A stretch of 64,000 nucleotides of DNA from Prevotella jejuni (lineage in GTDB: Bacteria; Bacteroidota; Bacteroidia; Bacteroidales; Bacteroidaceae): contig NZ_FZNZ01000015.1 in the NCBI RefSeq assembly GCF_900187995.1, forward strand, positions 25,524 to 89,523, read 5' to 3'. Under the pieces are notes generated by a model. That model ran no database searches. It was not told where the DNA came from and saw only the letters and a list, made by a program, of their open reading frames with translations. Position 1 is the stretch's first letter; each line of letters begins with the position of its first letter. Of this stretch, positions 52,067 through 61,096 are shown piece after piece. A program made the translations under genes and the position numbers.

Positions 52067-54325
52067 ATGAAGCGTAACTTCTTGTTGGGACTACTTCTTT
52101 CCTTGTCTTTTCTTTCGCTGAAGGCAATTAGTAAGGGTGGGGAAGAGCCTGTTGACCTTGTCAATCCTTTTATCGGAACATCTAATTTTGGTACCACCAA
52201 TCCGGGAGCAGTATGCCCTAACGGATTGATGTCAGTCGTACCATTCAACGTAATGGGTTCCGATTTGAATAAATATGACAAGGATGCACGCTGGTGGTCA
52301 ACTCCTTACGAATATCATAACGTCTTTTTCACTGGTTATTCTCACGTCAATCTGAGTGGTGTGGGCTGCCCAGAAGTAGGCTCATTGTTGCTTATGCCAA
52401 CGACAGGAAAGCTGAATGTAGACTATAAGGAGTACGGAAGTACATACGAAAAGGAGGTTGCACACCCAGGTTATTATTCTAATTATCTGAAAAAGTATAA
52501 TGTGAAGACAGAGGTGACAGCTACTCCTCGCAGTTCTGTTGCACGTTTCACATTCCCGAAAGGAGAAAGTCATATCTTGCTGAACCTCGGTGAAGGACTC
52601 ACTAATGAGTCTGGTGCTATGGTGAAGAAGGTGAGCGATACAGAGTATGAGGGCGTAAAGCTGCAGGGTACATTCTGTTATAACCCTCAGGCTGTATTCC
52701 CAATTTACTTCGTGATGCGTGTCAGCAAGAAGCCTACAGAGGCTGGTTATTGGAAGAAACAGCGTCCGATGACAGGCGTAGAGGCTGAGTGGGATGCCGA
52801 CAATGGCAAGTATAAGCTCTATAAAACCTATAACAAGGAACTCTCTGGCGATGATATCGGTGTATGGATGAACTTCAACACAGAGGCAGATGAGCAAGTA
52901 GAGGTACAGATGGGAGTGTCATTCGTAAGTATGGCAAACGCCCGTGAGAACCTTGATGCCGAACAGCGTGGAAAGAACTTCGACGCTATTCGTGCCGAGG
53001 CGCGTGCTAAGTGGAATGATGACCTCTCTCGCATCCTCGTTGAGGGTGGTACAAAGACAGAGCGAACGATCTTCTATACAGCTCTTTATCACGTCCTTAT
53101 CCACCCAAATATCCTACAGGATGTCAACGGACAGTACCCTGCCATGGAGGGTGATGAGATTCGAACGGTGAAGGAGGGCAACCGTTATACGGTCTTCTCT
53201 CTGTGGGATACCTATCGCAATGTGCATCAGTTGCTTACGTTGGTATATCCAAATCGTCAGCGCGACATGATTCGTTCGATGATTGGAATGTATGAGGAGC
53301 ATGGCTGGATGCCAAAGTGGGAACTCTTTAGTCGTGAAACTTACACGATGGAAGGCGACCCAGCTATCCCTGTTATCACTGATTCTTGGTTGAAAGGTCT
53401 GCGTGGTTACGATATTAATAAGGCTTACGAGGCGTTCCGCAAGTCGGCTTTGACAAAGGGAAGCGAGAACCCGCTGCGCCCAGACAATGACGAATACATG
53501 GAGAAGGGATATGTAGCTTTGCACGAGAAGTTCGATAACTCCGTTTCTCACGCACTCGAATACTACATTGCCGACAATGCCCTTTCACGTTTGGCTGCGG
53601 CATTGGGTAAGAAAGATGATGCCCGCCTGTTCCACAATCGTGCCTTGGGTTATCGCCATTATTTCAGCAAGGAGTTTGGCTTGTTGCGCCCATTGATGCC
53701 AGACGGAACCTTCTATAAGCCTTTCGATCCAAAGCAGGGAGAGAACTTCGAACCATCTCCAGGCTTCCACGAAGGTAATGCTTGGAACTATACATTCTAT
53801 GTTCCGCATGACGTAATGGGACTTGCAAAGCTTATGGGAGGACAGAAAAACTTTGTAAACAAGCTCCAGAGCGTGTTCGATAAGGGTTATTACGACCCTG
53901 CTAACGAGCCTGATATTGCTTATCCTCACCTCTTCTCTTATTTCAAGGGCGACGAGTGGCGTACACAGGTGCAGACACGCAGACTCTTGAAGGAGTATTT
54001 CAAGAATGCACCAGAGGGCATCCCTGGTAATGATGATACCGGAACAATGTCGGCATGGGCAGTGTTCAATATGATTGGTTTCTATCCTGACTGTCCGGGC
54101 GACCCATCTTACACGCTCACCTCACCAGTCTTTGACAAGGTTACTATCCGTTTGGATAAGGCACAGTGGGGCAGAGATAACCTCTTGATTGAGACTGTTC
54201 GTCCAAATGATGAGGCTGTTATCATTAAGAAGATAGAATTAGGTGGTAAGCCATTGAACCGCTATCGCATTACGAATGACGAACTCTTGAAGGGCGGAGT
54301 ATTAAAGTTTTATTTAAAGAAATAA
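52067..54325 (+). CDS. GH92 alpha-mannosidase (1)
   Basis: 752 residues with a signal peptide (MKRNFLLGLLLSLSFLSLKA). The GH92 pattern is plain: VDLVNPFIGTSNFGTTNPGA, YSHVNLSGVGCPEVGSLLLM, FYTALYHVLIHPNILQDVNG, YTVFSLWDTYRNVHQLLTLV, GEN-type HEGNAWNYTFYVPHDV, and GIPGNDDTGTMSAWAVFNMI. GH92 enzymes are calcium-dependent exo-mannosidases acting on alpha-linked mannose of N-glycans, in the periplasm or at the surface. The linkage (1,2; 1,3; 1,4 or 1,6) cannot be read. It is one of two GH92 genes here. Confidence 0.95.
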   Translation: MKRNFLLGLLLSLSFLSLKAISKGGEEPVDLVNPFIGTSNFGTTNPGAVCPNGLMSVVPFNVMGSDLNKYDKDARWWSTPYEYHNVFFTGYSHVNLSGVGCPEVGSLLLMPTTGKLNVDYKEYGSTYEKEVAHPGYYSNYLKKYNVKTEVTATPRSSVARFTFPKGESHILLNLGEGLTNESGAMVKKVSDTEYEGVKLQGTFCYNPQAVFPIYFVMRVSKKPTEAGYWKKQRPMTGVEAEWDADNGKYKLYKTYNKELSGDDIGVWMNFNTEADEQVEVQMGVSFVSMANARENLDAEQRGKNFDAIRAEARAKWNDDLSRILVEGGTKTERTIFYTALYHVLIHPNILQDVNGQYPAMEGDEIRTVKEGNRYTVFSLWDTYRNVHQLLTLVYPNRQRDMIRSMIGMYEEHGWMPKWELFSRETYTMEGDPAIPVITDSWLKGLRGYDINKAYEAFRKSALTKGSENPLRPDNDEYMEKGYVALHEKFDNSVSHALEYYIADNALSRLAAALGKKDDARLFHNRALGYRHYFSKEFGLLRPLMPDGTFYKPFDPKQGENFEPSPGFHEGNAWNYTFYVPHDVMGLAKLMGGQKNFVNKLQSVFDKGYYDPANEPDIAYPHLFSYFKGDEWRTQVQTRRLLKEYFKNAPEGIPGNDDTGTMSAWAVFNMIGFYPDCPGDPSYTLTSPVFDKVTIRLDKAQWGRDNLLIETVRPNDEAVIIKKIELGGKPLNRYRITNDELLKGGVLKFYLKK

Positions 54326-54382
54326 GGTGGGTCATTCGAGGCTAATACCTATCGTATATCCCACCACAACGACACTATAGTC

Positions 54383-56479
54383 ATGATTAAAAAAGTATTT
54401 ATAGGCGCAGCATTCTTGCTGTTATCAGCGTCAATCACACAACCTGTCTGTGCGCAGAGCATTATCCCTCAACCCGAGAGTATCACTCGTCAGCAAGGCA
54501 CTTTCACATTGGCTAAGGGGCTACAAGGCGTGACCAATCTTAAAGGAGAGGATTTCAAGATACTGAATCAGTACACCTCAGATGTAATGAGTATCCCGTT
54601 CTCATCCGTAAAGAACCCAGCTGCTGATGCACCCTTGCGCCTCATCTGTACTGGTACGGAACAGGAGGCGGCGATGGCGGCAGATAGCGTAAGCCTACAA
54701 GGGTATGAGTTAAATGTTACGCCAACAGCCATGACCATACAGGCGAGAACTCCTATGGGACTTTTCTATGGTTTACAAACACTACGACAGCTGGAGAAGG
54801 ATCGCCAGATTCCTTGTGTGAAGATAACAGATACACCCCGTTTCGCTTATCGTGGTCTGATGATAGACTGCTCAAGACACTTCTGGTCGAAAGATGAAAT
54901 CAAGAAGCAACTGGACGCTATGGCGTACTTCAAGCTCGACAGATTCCACTGGCACCTCACTGACGGCGGCGGATGGCGCATGGAAGTGAAGCAATATCCA
55001 CGCTTAACAGAGGAGACTGCCTATAGAACAGAATCTGACTGGACGAAGTGGTGGAACGGAAAGAAGCGCCACTATATGCCTAATCCTAGCCGCCTTGTAT
55101 GTTGGAAGGGAATGAATATACATGGTGGCTATTACACGCAGGACGACATTAAAGAGATTGTCGATTATGCCGCTGCACGCCATATCACCATCATACCAGA
55201 GATTGAAATGCCTGGGCATAGTGATGAGGTTGTCTATGCTTACCCTGAGTTGTCATGTACGGGTAAGCCCTATACTCAGTCAGATTTATGCGTAGGGAAA
55301 GAACAGACATATACCTTCATGGAGAATGTATTGAAAGAGGTAATGCAACTCTTCCCTTCAAAGTACATTCACATAGGAGGCGATGAGGCTGAACGCCGCA
55401 CATGGAAGACCTGTCCCGATTGTCAGCGTGTGATGAAGGACTATCATCTAAAGGACGTAGCCGAGTTACAGAGTCATTTCACTCACCGCATTGAACGCTT
55501 CCTTAATGATAATGGTAGAAAGCTCCTCGGATGGGATGAAATCATGGAAGGCACCTTAGCTCCCAATGCCGCTGTCATGTCATGGCGTGGCACTGAAGCA
55601 GGATTGACTGCCGCTAAGAGTGGGCACCACGTGGTCATGGCACCGCAAGAGTTCTGCTATTTGAATATGTATCAGGACGACCCCATGACGGAACCAAAGG
55701 CGCAAGGAGGATATACGAGATTGGAGAAGACTTACAACTATGACCCTATCCCAGCGGCTTATAAGGGTACGTCTTTGGAGAAATATATCGATGGTGTACA
55801 GGGTTGTGTATGGACGGAATTCATAGAGAAACCTGACCATCTAGAGTATATGATATATCCTCGATTGCTTGCATTAGCCGAGACGGGATGGACGAAGCAA
55901 CGTACAGGCTATGCCGACTTCCGTCAACGAGTAATTACGGCAACTGATGCGCTCAAGCGTGCTGGCTATAATGCTTTCGACATTCGAAAAGAGAAAGGCG
56001 CACGCCCTGAAAGTCGTTCCATCGTGCAGCATGAGGCATTGGGTAAGCCTGTCACTTACTTAGGACGCTATGCAGAGAAGTATCGTGCCGAAGGCGACAG
56101 CACACTGACGAATGGTTTGCGTGGCGACTGGGGCTATCTTGAGGGGCGTTGGCAGGGCTTCATCGACAGTACGGGTGTGGATGTAGTAGTCGATATGGGT
56201 AAGGTTACGGACATACGTGACGTTCGTGTTGACTTTATGCACCTCTATGAATCGGTTATTTATACGCCTGAAACAATCGAATTGATGGTGTCAGACGATG
56301 GTAAGAACTTCAAGACGATTGACACAGTACGACCAGGTATTAAGGCTTCAGAGGATTATCTCGTTTATCCTTACAAGTGGAAGGGAGATGTCAAAGGCCG
56401 TTATGTGCGTGTGAAAGCACTCCCTCGCGAGAAAGGCGCATGGATTTTTACAGATGAAATCATCGTCAATCAGAAGTAA
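54383..56479 (+). CDS. GH20 beta-hexosaminidase
   Basis: 698 residues with signal peptide (MIKKVFIGAAFLLLSASITQ). An N-terminal GH20b-like domain is followed by the catalytic barrel: RGLMIDCSRHFWSKDEIKKQ, FHWHLTDGGGWRMEVKQYPR, then YIHIGGDEAERRTWK with the catalytic Asp-Glu pair. From about residue 555 there is a C-terminal domain of F5/8-type or chitobiase-C kind (VDVVVDMGKVTDIRDVRVDF, ETIELMVSDDGKNFKTI). It removes terminal beta-GlcNAc or GalNAc from glycoproteins. It stands between the two GH92 genes. Confidence 0.95.
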   Translation: MIKKVFIGAAFLLLSASITQPVCAQSIIPQPESITRQQGTFTLAKGLQGVTNLKGEDFKILNQYTSDVMSIPFSSVKNPAADAPLRLICTGTEQEAAMAADSVSLQGYELNVTPTAMTIQARTPMGLFYGLQTLRQLEKDRQIPCVKITDTPRFAYRGLMIDCSRHFWSKDEIKKQLDAMAYFKLDRFHWHLTDGGGWRMEVKQYPRLTEETAYRTESDWTKWWNGKKRHYMPNPSRLVCWKGMNIHGGYYTQDDIKEIVDYAAARHITIIPEIEMPGHSDEVVYAYPELSCTGKPYTQSDLCVGKEQTYTFMENVLKEVMQLFPSKYIHIGGDEAERRTWKTCPDCQRVMKDYHLKDVAELQSHFTHRIERFLNDNGRKLLGWDEIMEGTLAPNAAVMSWRGTEAGLTAAKSGHHVVMAPQEFCYLNMYQDDPMTEPKAQGGYTRLEKTYNYDPIPAAYKGTSLEKYIDGVQGCVWTEFIEKPDHLEYMIYPRLLALAETGWTKQRTGYADFRQRVITATDALKRAGYNAFDIRKEKGARPESRSIVQHEALGKPVTYLGRYAEKYRAEGDSTLTNGLRGDWGYLEGRWQGFIDSTGVDVVVDMGKVTDIRDVRVDFMHLYESVIYTPETIELMVSDDGKNFKTIDTVRPGIKASEDYLVYPYKWKGDVKGRYVRVKALPREKGAWIFTDEIIVNQK

Positions 56480-56554
56480 ACGAACACTTGATGAGCCGTT
56501 GAATGACGGCTCTGTCAAGACATATAAGACAAGAAGATTAAAACAATTCAGTAT

Positions 56555-58705
56555 ATGAAAAAAAGGTTTTTAACTTTAATGGCGTTTGCTGCAACCAGTC
56601 TTTTCGCTCTTGCGCAGGACTATACGCAGTATGTTGACCCATTTATTGGAACAGGCGGACACGGACATGTGTTCCTTGGAGCTAATGTTCCATTCGGTAA
56701 CATTCAGGCTGGTCCTACACAGAAGAAGCAGGGCTGGGACTGGTGTTCTGGTTATCATTACAGCGATTCAACAGTCATCGGATTCGGACAGATGCACCTT
56801 AGCGGTACGGGTATTGGTGACTTGGGTGATGTGTCACTCCTTCCGACTACCAATCCAGCGCAGCGTGAGGTGAAGTTCTCGCATCGTGCCGAGCATGTAA
56901 CCCCTGGTTACTACTCTGTAATGTTGGCTTCTGGTATTCGTGTAGAGCTTACCGCAACTCAGCGTGTAGCCTTCCATCGTTACGCTTTCCCTGCTGATGC
57001 AACAAAGGGTTACGTTATTTTGAACCTCTCACAGGGTATTGGTTGGGACAAGATGACTTCTTGCAACTTCAAGCAGGAGTCAGCTAAGACCGTCAGTGGC
57101 TATCGTATGTCACAAGGATGGGCTAAAGATCAGCGCGTTTACTTTGTGGCAGAGTTCTCACAGCCTGTTAAGTTGGAGTCAAATGAGCGTGATACAATCG
57201 GTGTCTTTGCTTTCGACAATGCCGAGCAGCCACTTCTCGTGAAGGTAGGAATCTCTGCAGTGAGTGTTGAGAACGCTCGATTGAATATGCAAAAGGAACT
57301 CCCAGGATGGGACTTCCGCAATGCTGTTGCTCAGGCAAAGGACGAGTGGAACCGTGAGTTGAGTAAGATTGCTATCAAGACACAGGACGAGAGTGCAAGA
57401 AAGATATTCTATACAGCATTGTATCACTCAATGATTGCGCCTTCTGTCTTCAATGATGTCAACGGTGAATACCGTGGTGCAGACGGTAAGACACATAAGG
57501 GTGACTTCACAGATTACACCACCTTCTCACTTTGGGATACCTATCGTGCAGCGCATCCTTTGATGACGATTATCCATCCAGAGAAGCAACGCGACATCGC
57601 ACAGACGATGCTTCATATCTTTAAGGAACAGGGTAAGTTGCCTGTATGGCACCTTGTGGGTAACGAAACCGACTGTATGATTGGTAACCCAGGCGTTCCT
57701 GCCCTCGTTGATATCGCACTGAAAGGCTTTGATGTAGATAAGAATGCAGTCTTTGAGGCTGCTAAGGCGTCTGCTATGCTTGATGAGCGTGGTATGGGAT
57801 TGTTGAAGAAATATGGTTATATTCCTTGTGACCTCGACCCAGAGCATGAGACAGTAGCAAAGGGATTGGAGTATGCTTTGGCTGATGCATGTATTGCAAA
57901 ACTCGCCAAGGAATTGGGTAAGACAGCTGATTATAAGTACTTCTCAAAGCGCAGTCAGTCGTATCGTGACTTCTACTTCGATAAGAAGACGAAGTTTATG
58001 CGTGGTGTAACATCTGATCGTAAGTTCCGTGAACCATTCGATCCATTCAGTACTGTTCATCGTCAGGACGACTATGCTGAGGGTAATGCTTGGCAGTATG
58101 TATGGCTTGTTCCACACGATGTGCATGGTCTTGTATCTGCCTTCGGTGGTGAGAAACCATTTGTTTCAAAACTCGATTCCCTCTTCATCGTTAGTGGTGA
58201 CATGGGAGCAGAGGCTTCACCAGACATTACTGGTCTGATTGGTCAGTACGCTCACGGTAACGAGCCAAGCCATCATATCCTCTATATGTACAACTATGTG
58301 GGTCAGCCTTGGAAGGCAGCGGACAAGATTCGCTATGTGCTCAAGAACTTATACCACGACGACTTCGATGGTTTGAGTGGTAACGAGGATGTGGGTCAGA
58401 TGTCTGCATGGTACATTCTCTCCTCTCTTGGCATGTATCAGGTAGAGCCTGCAGGAGGCAAATATATCTTTGGTACACCGCTCTTCGATGAGGCTACGGT
58501 GAACGTTGGAGGTGGTAAGACCTTCCGCATTGTGGCACATAACAACAGCGATAAGAATATCTATATTCAGAGTGCTAAGTTGAATGGCAAGCCTTATACC
58601 CGTTCTTACATTGACTTCAAGGACATCAAACGTGGTGGAACACTTGAGTTTGTAATGGGTAGCAAGCCTTCTCAGTTTGGTGTTAAGCCTGCTGATAGAC
58701 CCTAA
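56555..58705 (+). CDS. GH92 alpha-mannosidase (2)
   Basis: 716 residues. Signal peptide MKKRFLTLMAFAATSLFALA, then YVDPFIGTGGHGHVFLGANV, FGQMHLSGTGIGDLGDVSLL, FYTALYHSMIAPSVFNDVNG, FSLWDTYRAAHPLMTIIHPE and LSGNEDVGQMSAWYILSSLG. The fingerprint differs from the first GH92 in the front loop (GHGHVFLG rather than FGTTNPGA), so they probably cut different linkages. Strong coding quality and the same orientation and spacing as its neighbours. Confidence 0.95.
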   Translation: MKKRFLTLMAFAATSLFALAQDYTQYVDPFIGTGGHGHVFLGANVPFGNIQAGPTQKKQGWDWCSGYHYSDSTVIGFGQMHLSGTGIGDLGDVSLLPTTNPAQREVKFSHRAEHVTPGYYSVMLASGIRVELTATQRVAFHRYAFPADATKGYVILNLSQGIGWDKMTSCNFKQESAKTVSGYRMSQGWAKDQRVYFVAEFSQPVKLESNERDTIGVFAFDNAEQPLLVKVGISAVSVENARLNMQKELPGWDFRNAVAQAKDEWNRELSKIAIKTQDESARKIFYTALYHSMIAPSVFNDVNGEYRGADGKTHKGDFTDYTTFSLWDTYRAAHPLMTIIHPEKQRDIAQTMLHIFKEQGKLPVWHLVGNETDCMIGNPGVPALVDIALKGFDVDKNAVFEAAKASAMLDERGMGLLKKYGYIPCDLDPEHETVAKGLEYALADACIAKLAKELGKTADYKYFSKRSQSYRDFYFDKKTKFMRGVTSDRKFREPFDPFSTVHRQDDYAEGNAWQYVWLVPHDVHGLVSAFGGEKPFVSKLDSLFIVSGDMGAEASPDITGLIGQYAHGNEPSHHILYMYNYVGQPWKAADKIRYVLKNLYHDDFDGLSGNEDVGQMSAWYILSSLGMYQVEPAGGKYIFGTPLFDEATVNVGGGKTFRIVAHNNSDKNIYIQSAKLNGKPYTRSYIDFKDIKRGGTLEFVMGSKPSQFGVKPADRP

Positions 58706-58719
58706 AAGTTTTTGGAGTT

Positions 58720-58859
58720 AAGGAGTTAAGGAGTTGAAGGGAGTTAAGACAAATGTATTGTTGGACTATATTAATAAAAAACATTACGTTGATATTGAAG
58801 TTATCAGATTTTGACCCATATAACATTTGTCTTAACTCCCTTCAACTCCTTAACTCCTT
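58720..58859. repeat. 37-bp perfect inverted repeat around a 66-bp loop
   Basis: Left arm 58720-58756 and right arm 58823-58859 pair without a mismatch. Each arm is itself made of GGAGTT(A/G)A-type heptads. It lies between the second GH92 gene and the kinase gene. It could end the upstream transcript, or be a miniature mobile element. Confidence 0.9.
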
Positions 58860-58901
58860 CACTCCTAATAGTGCATCAATCTTTAATACTAATAAACAAC
58901 T

Positions 58902-59993
58902 ATGACTAATTTTAATGATGTTGTATCACAGTTCCGTATTGAGGGAACTGTTGAGAGTGTAAGTCCAATTGGTAATGGACTGATCAATGAAACACTGCGT
59001 GTAAAAACTGTAGATGCTAATACGCCTGATTATATCTTACAGCGTATTAACAACGCCATATTCACCGATGTAGACCTGTTGCAGCATAATATCGAACTTG
59101 TAACTGACCATATCCGCCACAAGTTGATGGAGAAAGGTGAAACAGATATCGAACGGAAATGTCTGCGTTTCGTACAGGCTAAGGACGGTAAGACCTACTA
59201 CAAGGATGTTGACAACCGCTACTGGCGTGTGAGTGTCTTCATTCCTAATGCTGTTACTAAAGAGGAAGTAAACCCAGAGAGCGCATTCTGCTGTGGTGAA
59301 ACCTTCGGTAACTTCCAGAATATGTTGGTTGATCTGAAAGAGCCATTGGGTGAAACAATCCCAGACTTCCACAACATGGAACTTCGTCTGCGCCAGTTGC
59401 GTGAGGCTGTAAGTGCTGATAAGGCTGGTAGAGTGGCTTCTGTGAAGGATATGATTGCTGAGTTAGAAAGCTATGCAGACGAGATGTGCCTTGCTGAACG
59501 CCTCTATCGTGAGGGTGCATTGCCTAAGCGTATCTGTCACTGTGACACAAAGGTCAACAATATGATGTTCGATAAGGATGGTAAGGTACTCTGTGTTATC
59601 GACCTCGATACCGTAATGCCAAGCTTTATCTTCTCTGATTATGGCGACTTCTTGCGTACTGGTGCTAACCATGTGGCTGAGGATAGCGACAATTACGATG
59701 CTGTCGGACTGAAAGAAGATGTCTTCTGCTCATTCACTGAAGGCTATCTCAGTACGGCAGGCAACTTCCTTACCCCTGTAGAGATTAGCCACTTGCCATA
59801 CGCTGTAGCATTGTTCCCATACATGCAGTGCGTTCGTTTCTTGACAGATTACATTAACGGAGACGTTTATTTCAAGGTGAAATACCCAGAGCATAACCTT
59901 GTTCGCTCACGCAATCAGCTCTTGCTCTATCGTGACGTGCGTCGTCATGACCAGATGATGGCTGACTTTGTGAAGAAAACATTGAAACAATGA
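58902..59993 (+). CDS. N-acetylhexosamine 1-kinase-like phosphotransferase (NahK-type)
   Basis: 363 residues of the aminoglycoside phosphotransferase fold. N-terminal lobe: IGNGLINETLRVKTVDANTP. The catalytic loop is RICHCDTKVNNMMFDKDGKV (the Asp-x4-Asn of APH kinases), then LCVIDLDTVMPSFIFSDYGD with the metal Asp. NahK makes GlcNAc 1-phosphate from free GlcNAc and ATP, which would use the product of the GH130 and GH20 reactions. The stop codon overlaps the next start (ATGA). Confidence 0.85.
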   Translation: MTNFNDVVSQFRIEGTVESVSPIGNGLINETLRVKTVDANTPDYILQRINNAIFTDVDLLQHNIELVTDHIRHKLMEKGETDIERKCLRFVQAKDGKTYYKDVDNRYWRVSVFIPNAVTKEEVNPESAFCCGETFGNFQNMLVDLKEPLGETIPDFHNMELRLRQLREAVSADKAGRVASVKDMIAELESYADEMCLAERLYREGALPKRICHCDTKVNNMMFDKDGKVLCVIDLDTVMPSFIFSDYGDFLRTGANHVAEDSDNYDAVGLKEDVFCSFTEGYLSTAGNFLTPVEISHLPYAVALFPYMQCVRFLTDYINGDVYFKVKYPEHNLVRSRNQLLLYRDVRRHDQMMADFVKKTLKQ

Positions 59994-60643
59994 AACAATT
60001 AAAGGTAAAACGTTTGGAGTGTCAGCAGGTGAAAGCTGCTGACATTCCAGTCCTTTTCAAGGATAATAGCGTATCTTATAATAAGATAGATACAGTAGAC
60101 TGGGCAGCAGAATTCCCTTATTGTCCACAGGTTGAGTTTGCTATTGCTCATAAAGGTGATGCCATTCTGTTGCATTATCGAGTTGAAGAAGACAGCGTGC
60201 GTGCTGAGGCTGGTACCGATTTAGGTCCAGTTTGGCAGGACTCATGCTGTGAGTTCTTCTGCAGCCCTGATGAAGAAGGCGGCTATTATAACCTTGAAAG
60301 CAACTGTATCGGTACGGTATTACTGTGCAATGGACAGGGACGAGAGAATCGTACTCATGCTCCTGCAGCCGCCTTAGAGCAGATTGATCGTTGGGCATCT
60401 TTGGGTCGTGAGCCTTTTGAGATGAGAGAGGGACGACAGGCATGGGAACTCACACTCGTTGTTCCTGTTAGTTCTTACTTCCGTCATACAATAGAGAATC
60501 TCTCAGGAAAGACGATAAGAGCCAATTTCTATAAGTGTGGTGACAAGACATCGCAGCCTCATTTCCTATCTTGGAATCCCATTGCCTTACCTTCTCCCGA
60601 CTTCCATTGTCCCGCCTTTTTCGGTGAGTTAACGTTCGAATAA
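59990..60643 (+). CDS. CBM9-like carbohydrate-binding protein, no signal peptide
   Basis: 217 residues: WAAEFPYCPQVEFAIAHKGD, then PVWQDSCCEFFCSPDEEGGY and YNLESNCIGTVLLCNGQGRE and PHFLSWNPIALPSPDFHCPA. This is the 'carbohydrate-binding family 9-like' type often found as an extra gene with glycan clusters. It may be a sugar-binding or a small enzyme-like protein. It is coupled by 4 nt to the kinase. Confidence 0.8.
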   Translation: MKQLKVKRLECQQVKAADIPVLFKDNSVSYNKIDTVDWAAEFPYCPQVEFAIAHKGDAILLHYRVEEDSVRAEAGTDLGPVWQDSCCEFFCSPDEEGGYYNLESNCIGTVLLCNGQGRENRTHAPAAALEQIDRWASLGREPFEMREGRQAWELTLVVPVSSYFRHTIENLSGKTIRANFYKCGDKTSQPHFLSWNPIALPSPDFHCPAFFGELTFE

Positions 60644-60658
60644 GCAATAAATAATAAG

Positions 60659-60715
60659 AAAGTGTAGTAAGTTTTAGGGTATGCAAATGTACCTCCCTAT
60701 TACTTACTACACTTT
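60659..60715. terminator. Bidirectional terminator after the glycan cluster
   Basis: Stem AAAGTGTAGTAAG / CTTACTACACTTT (13 bp, perfect) with a 31-nt loop, flanked by AAGAA and TTTCT runs. It starts 15 nt after the last stop. Confidence 0.8.
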
Positions 60716-61006
60716 TTCTGTTTTCTTGAACAGGTCCTCCTCAATCCAAGGGCGTTCGGCTTCTCTATTCGTAAGGTGGTTTGACTGCATGGGTCTCTTC
60801 GTCGAGAAGGGTGTTTGAGCATAGTGAGTAACGCTCTTTGACATTCGTGACAGAGATAAGGTCTTCAAGCAATGGGGTGTTTGAGCATAGTGAGTAACAC
60901 CCTTCGACAGCCTAAATTTATTTGTCGTAATGGCTCTTATCGTATCAAGCCGAGGCTGTAATAAAGTACAGAGGGATAGCAGTGTGGGAGGAAATAGCAC
61001 AGAGCT
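60716..61006. other. Non-coding region with a duplicated 'tgagcatagtgagtaac' block
   Basis: 'gggtgtttgagcatagtgag' then TAAC(G/A)C occurs at about 60808 and 60878, 70 bp apart. A frame on the minus strand here is produced by this duplication and is not considered a gene. Confidence 0.5.
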
Positions 61007-61055
61007 AAAAAAGCAAGTTGATAAGTTTATATCTAACTCATCAACTTGCTTTTTT
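61007..61055. terminator. Strong terminator hairpin before the fimbrillin-like gene (minus-strand transcription end)
   Basis: 16-bp perfect stem AAAAAAGCAAGTTGAT / ATCAACTTGCTTTTTT with a 17-nt loop; works on both strands. Confidence 0.85.
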
Positions 61056-61096
61056 TTATTCGTAAACTTGTAGACGACAGAACTCGTCAATCTTCC

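Noticed and set aside
60707..61090. 127-codon frame on the minus strand
   Set aside because: It contains a VTHYAQTP repeat made by a duplicated non-coding block and spans two terminator hairpins; no family is visible.
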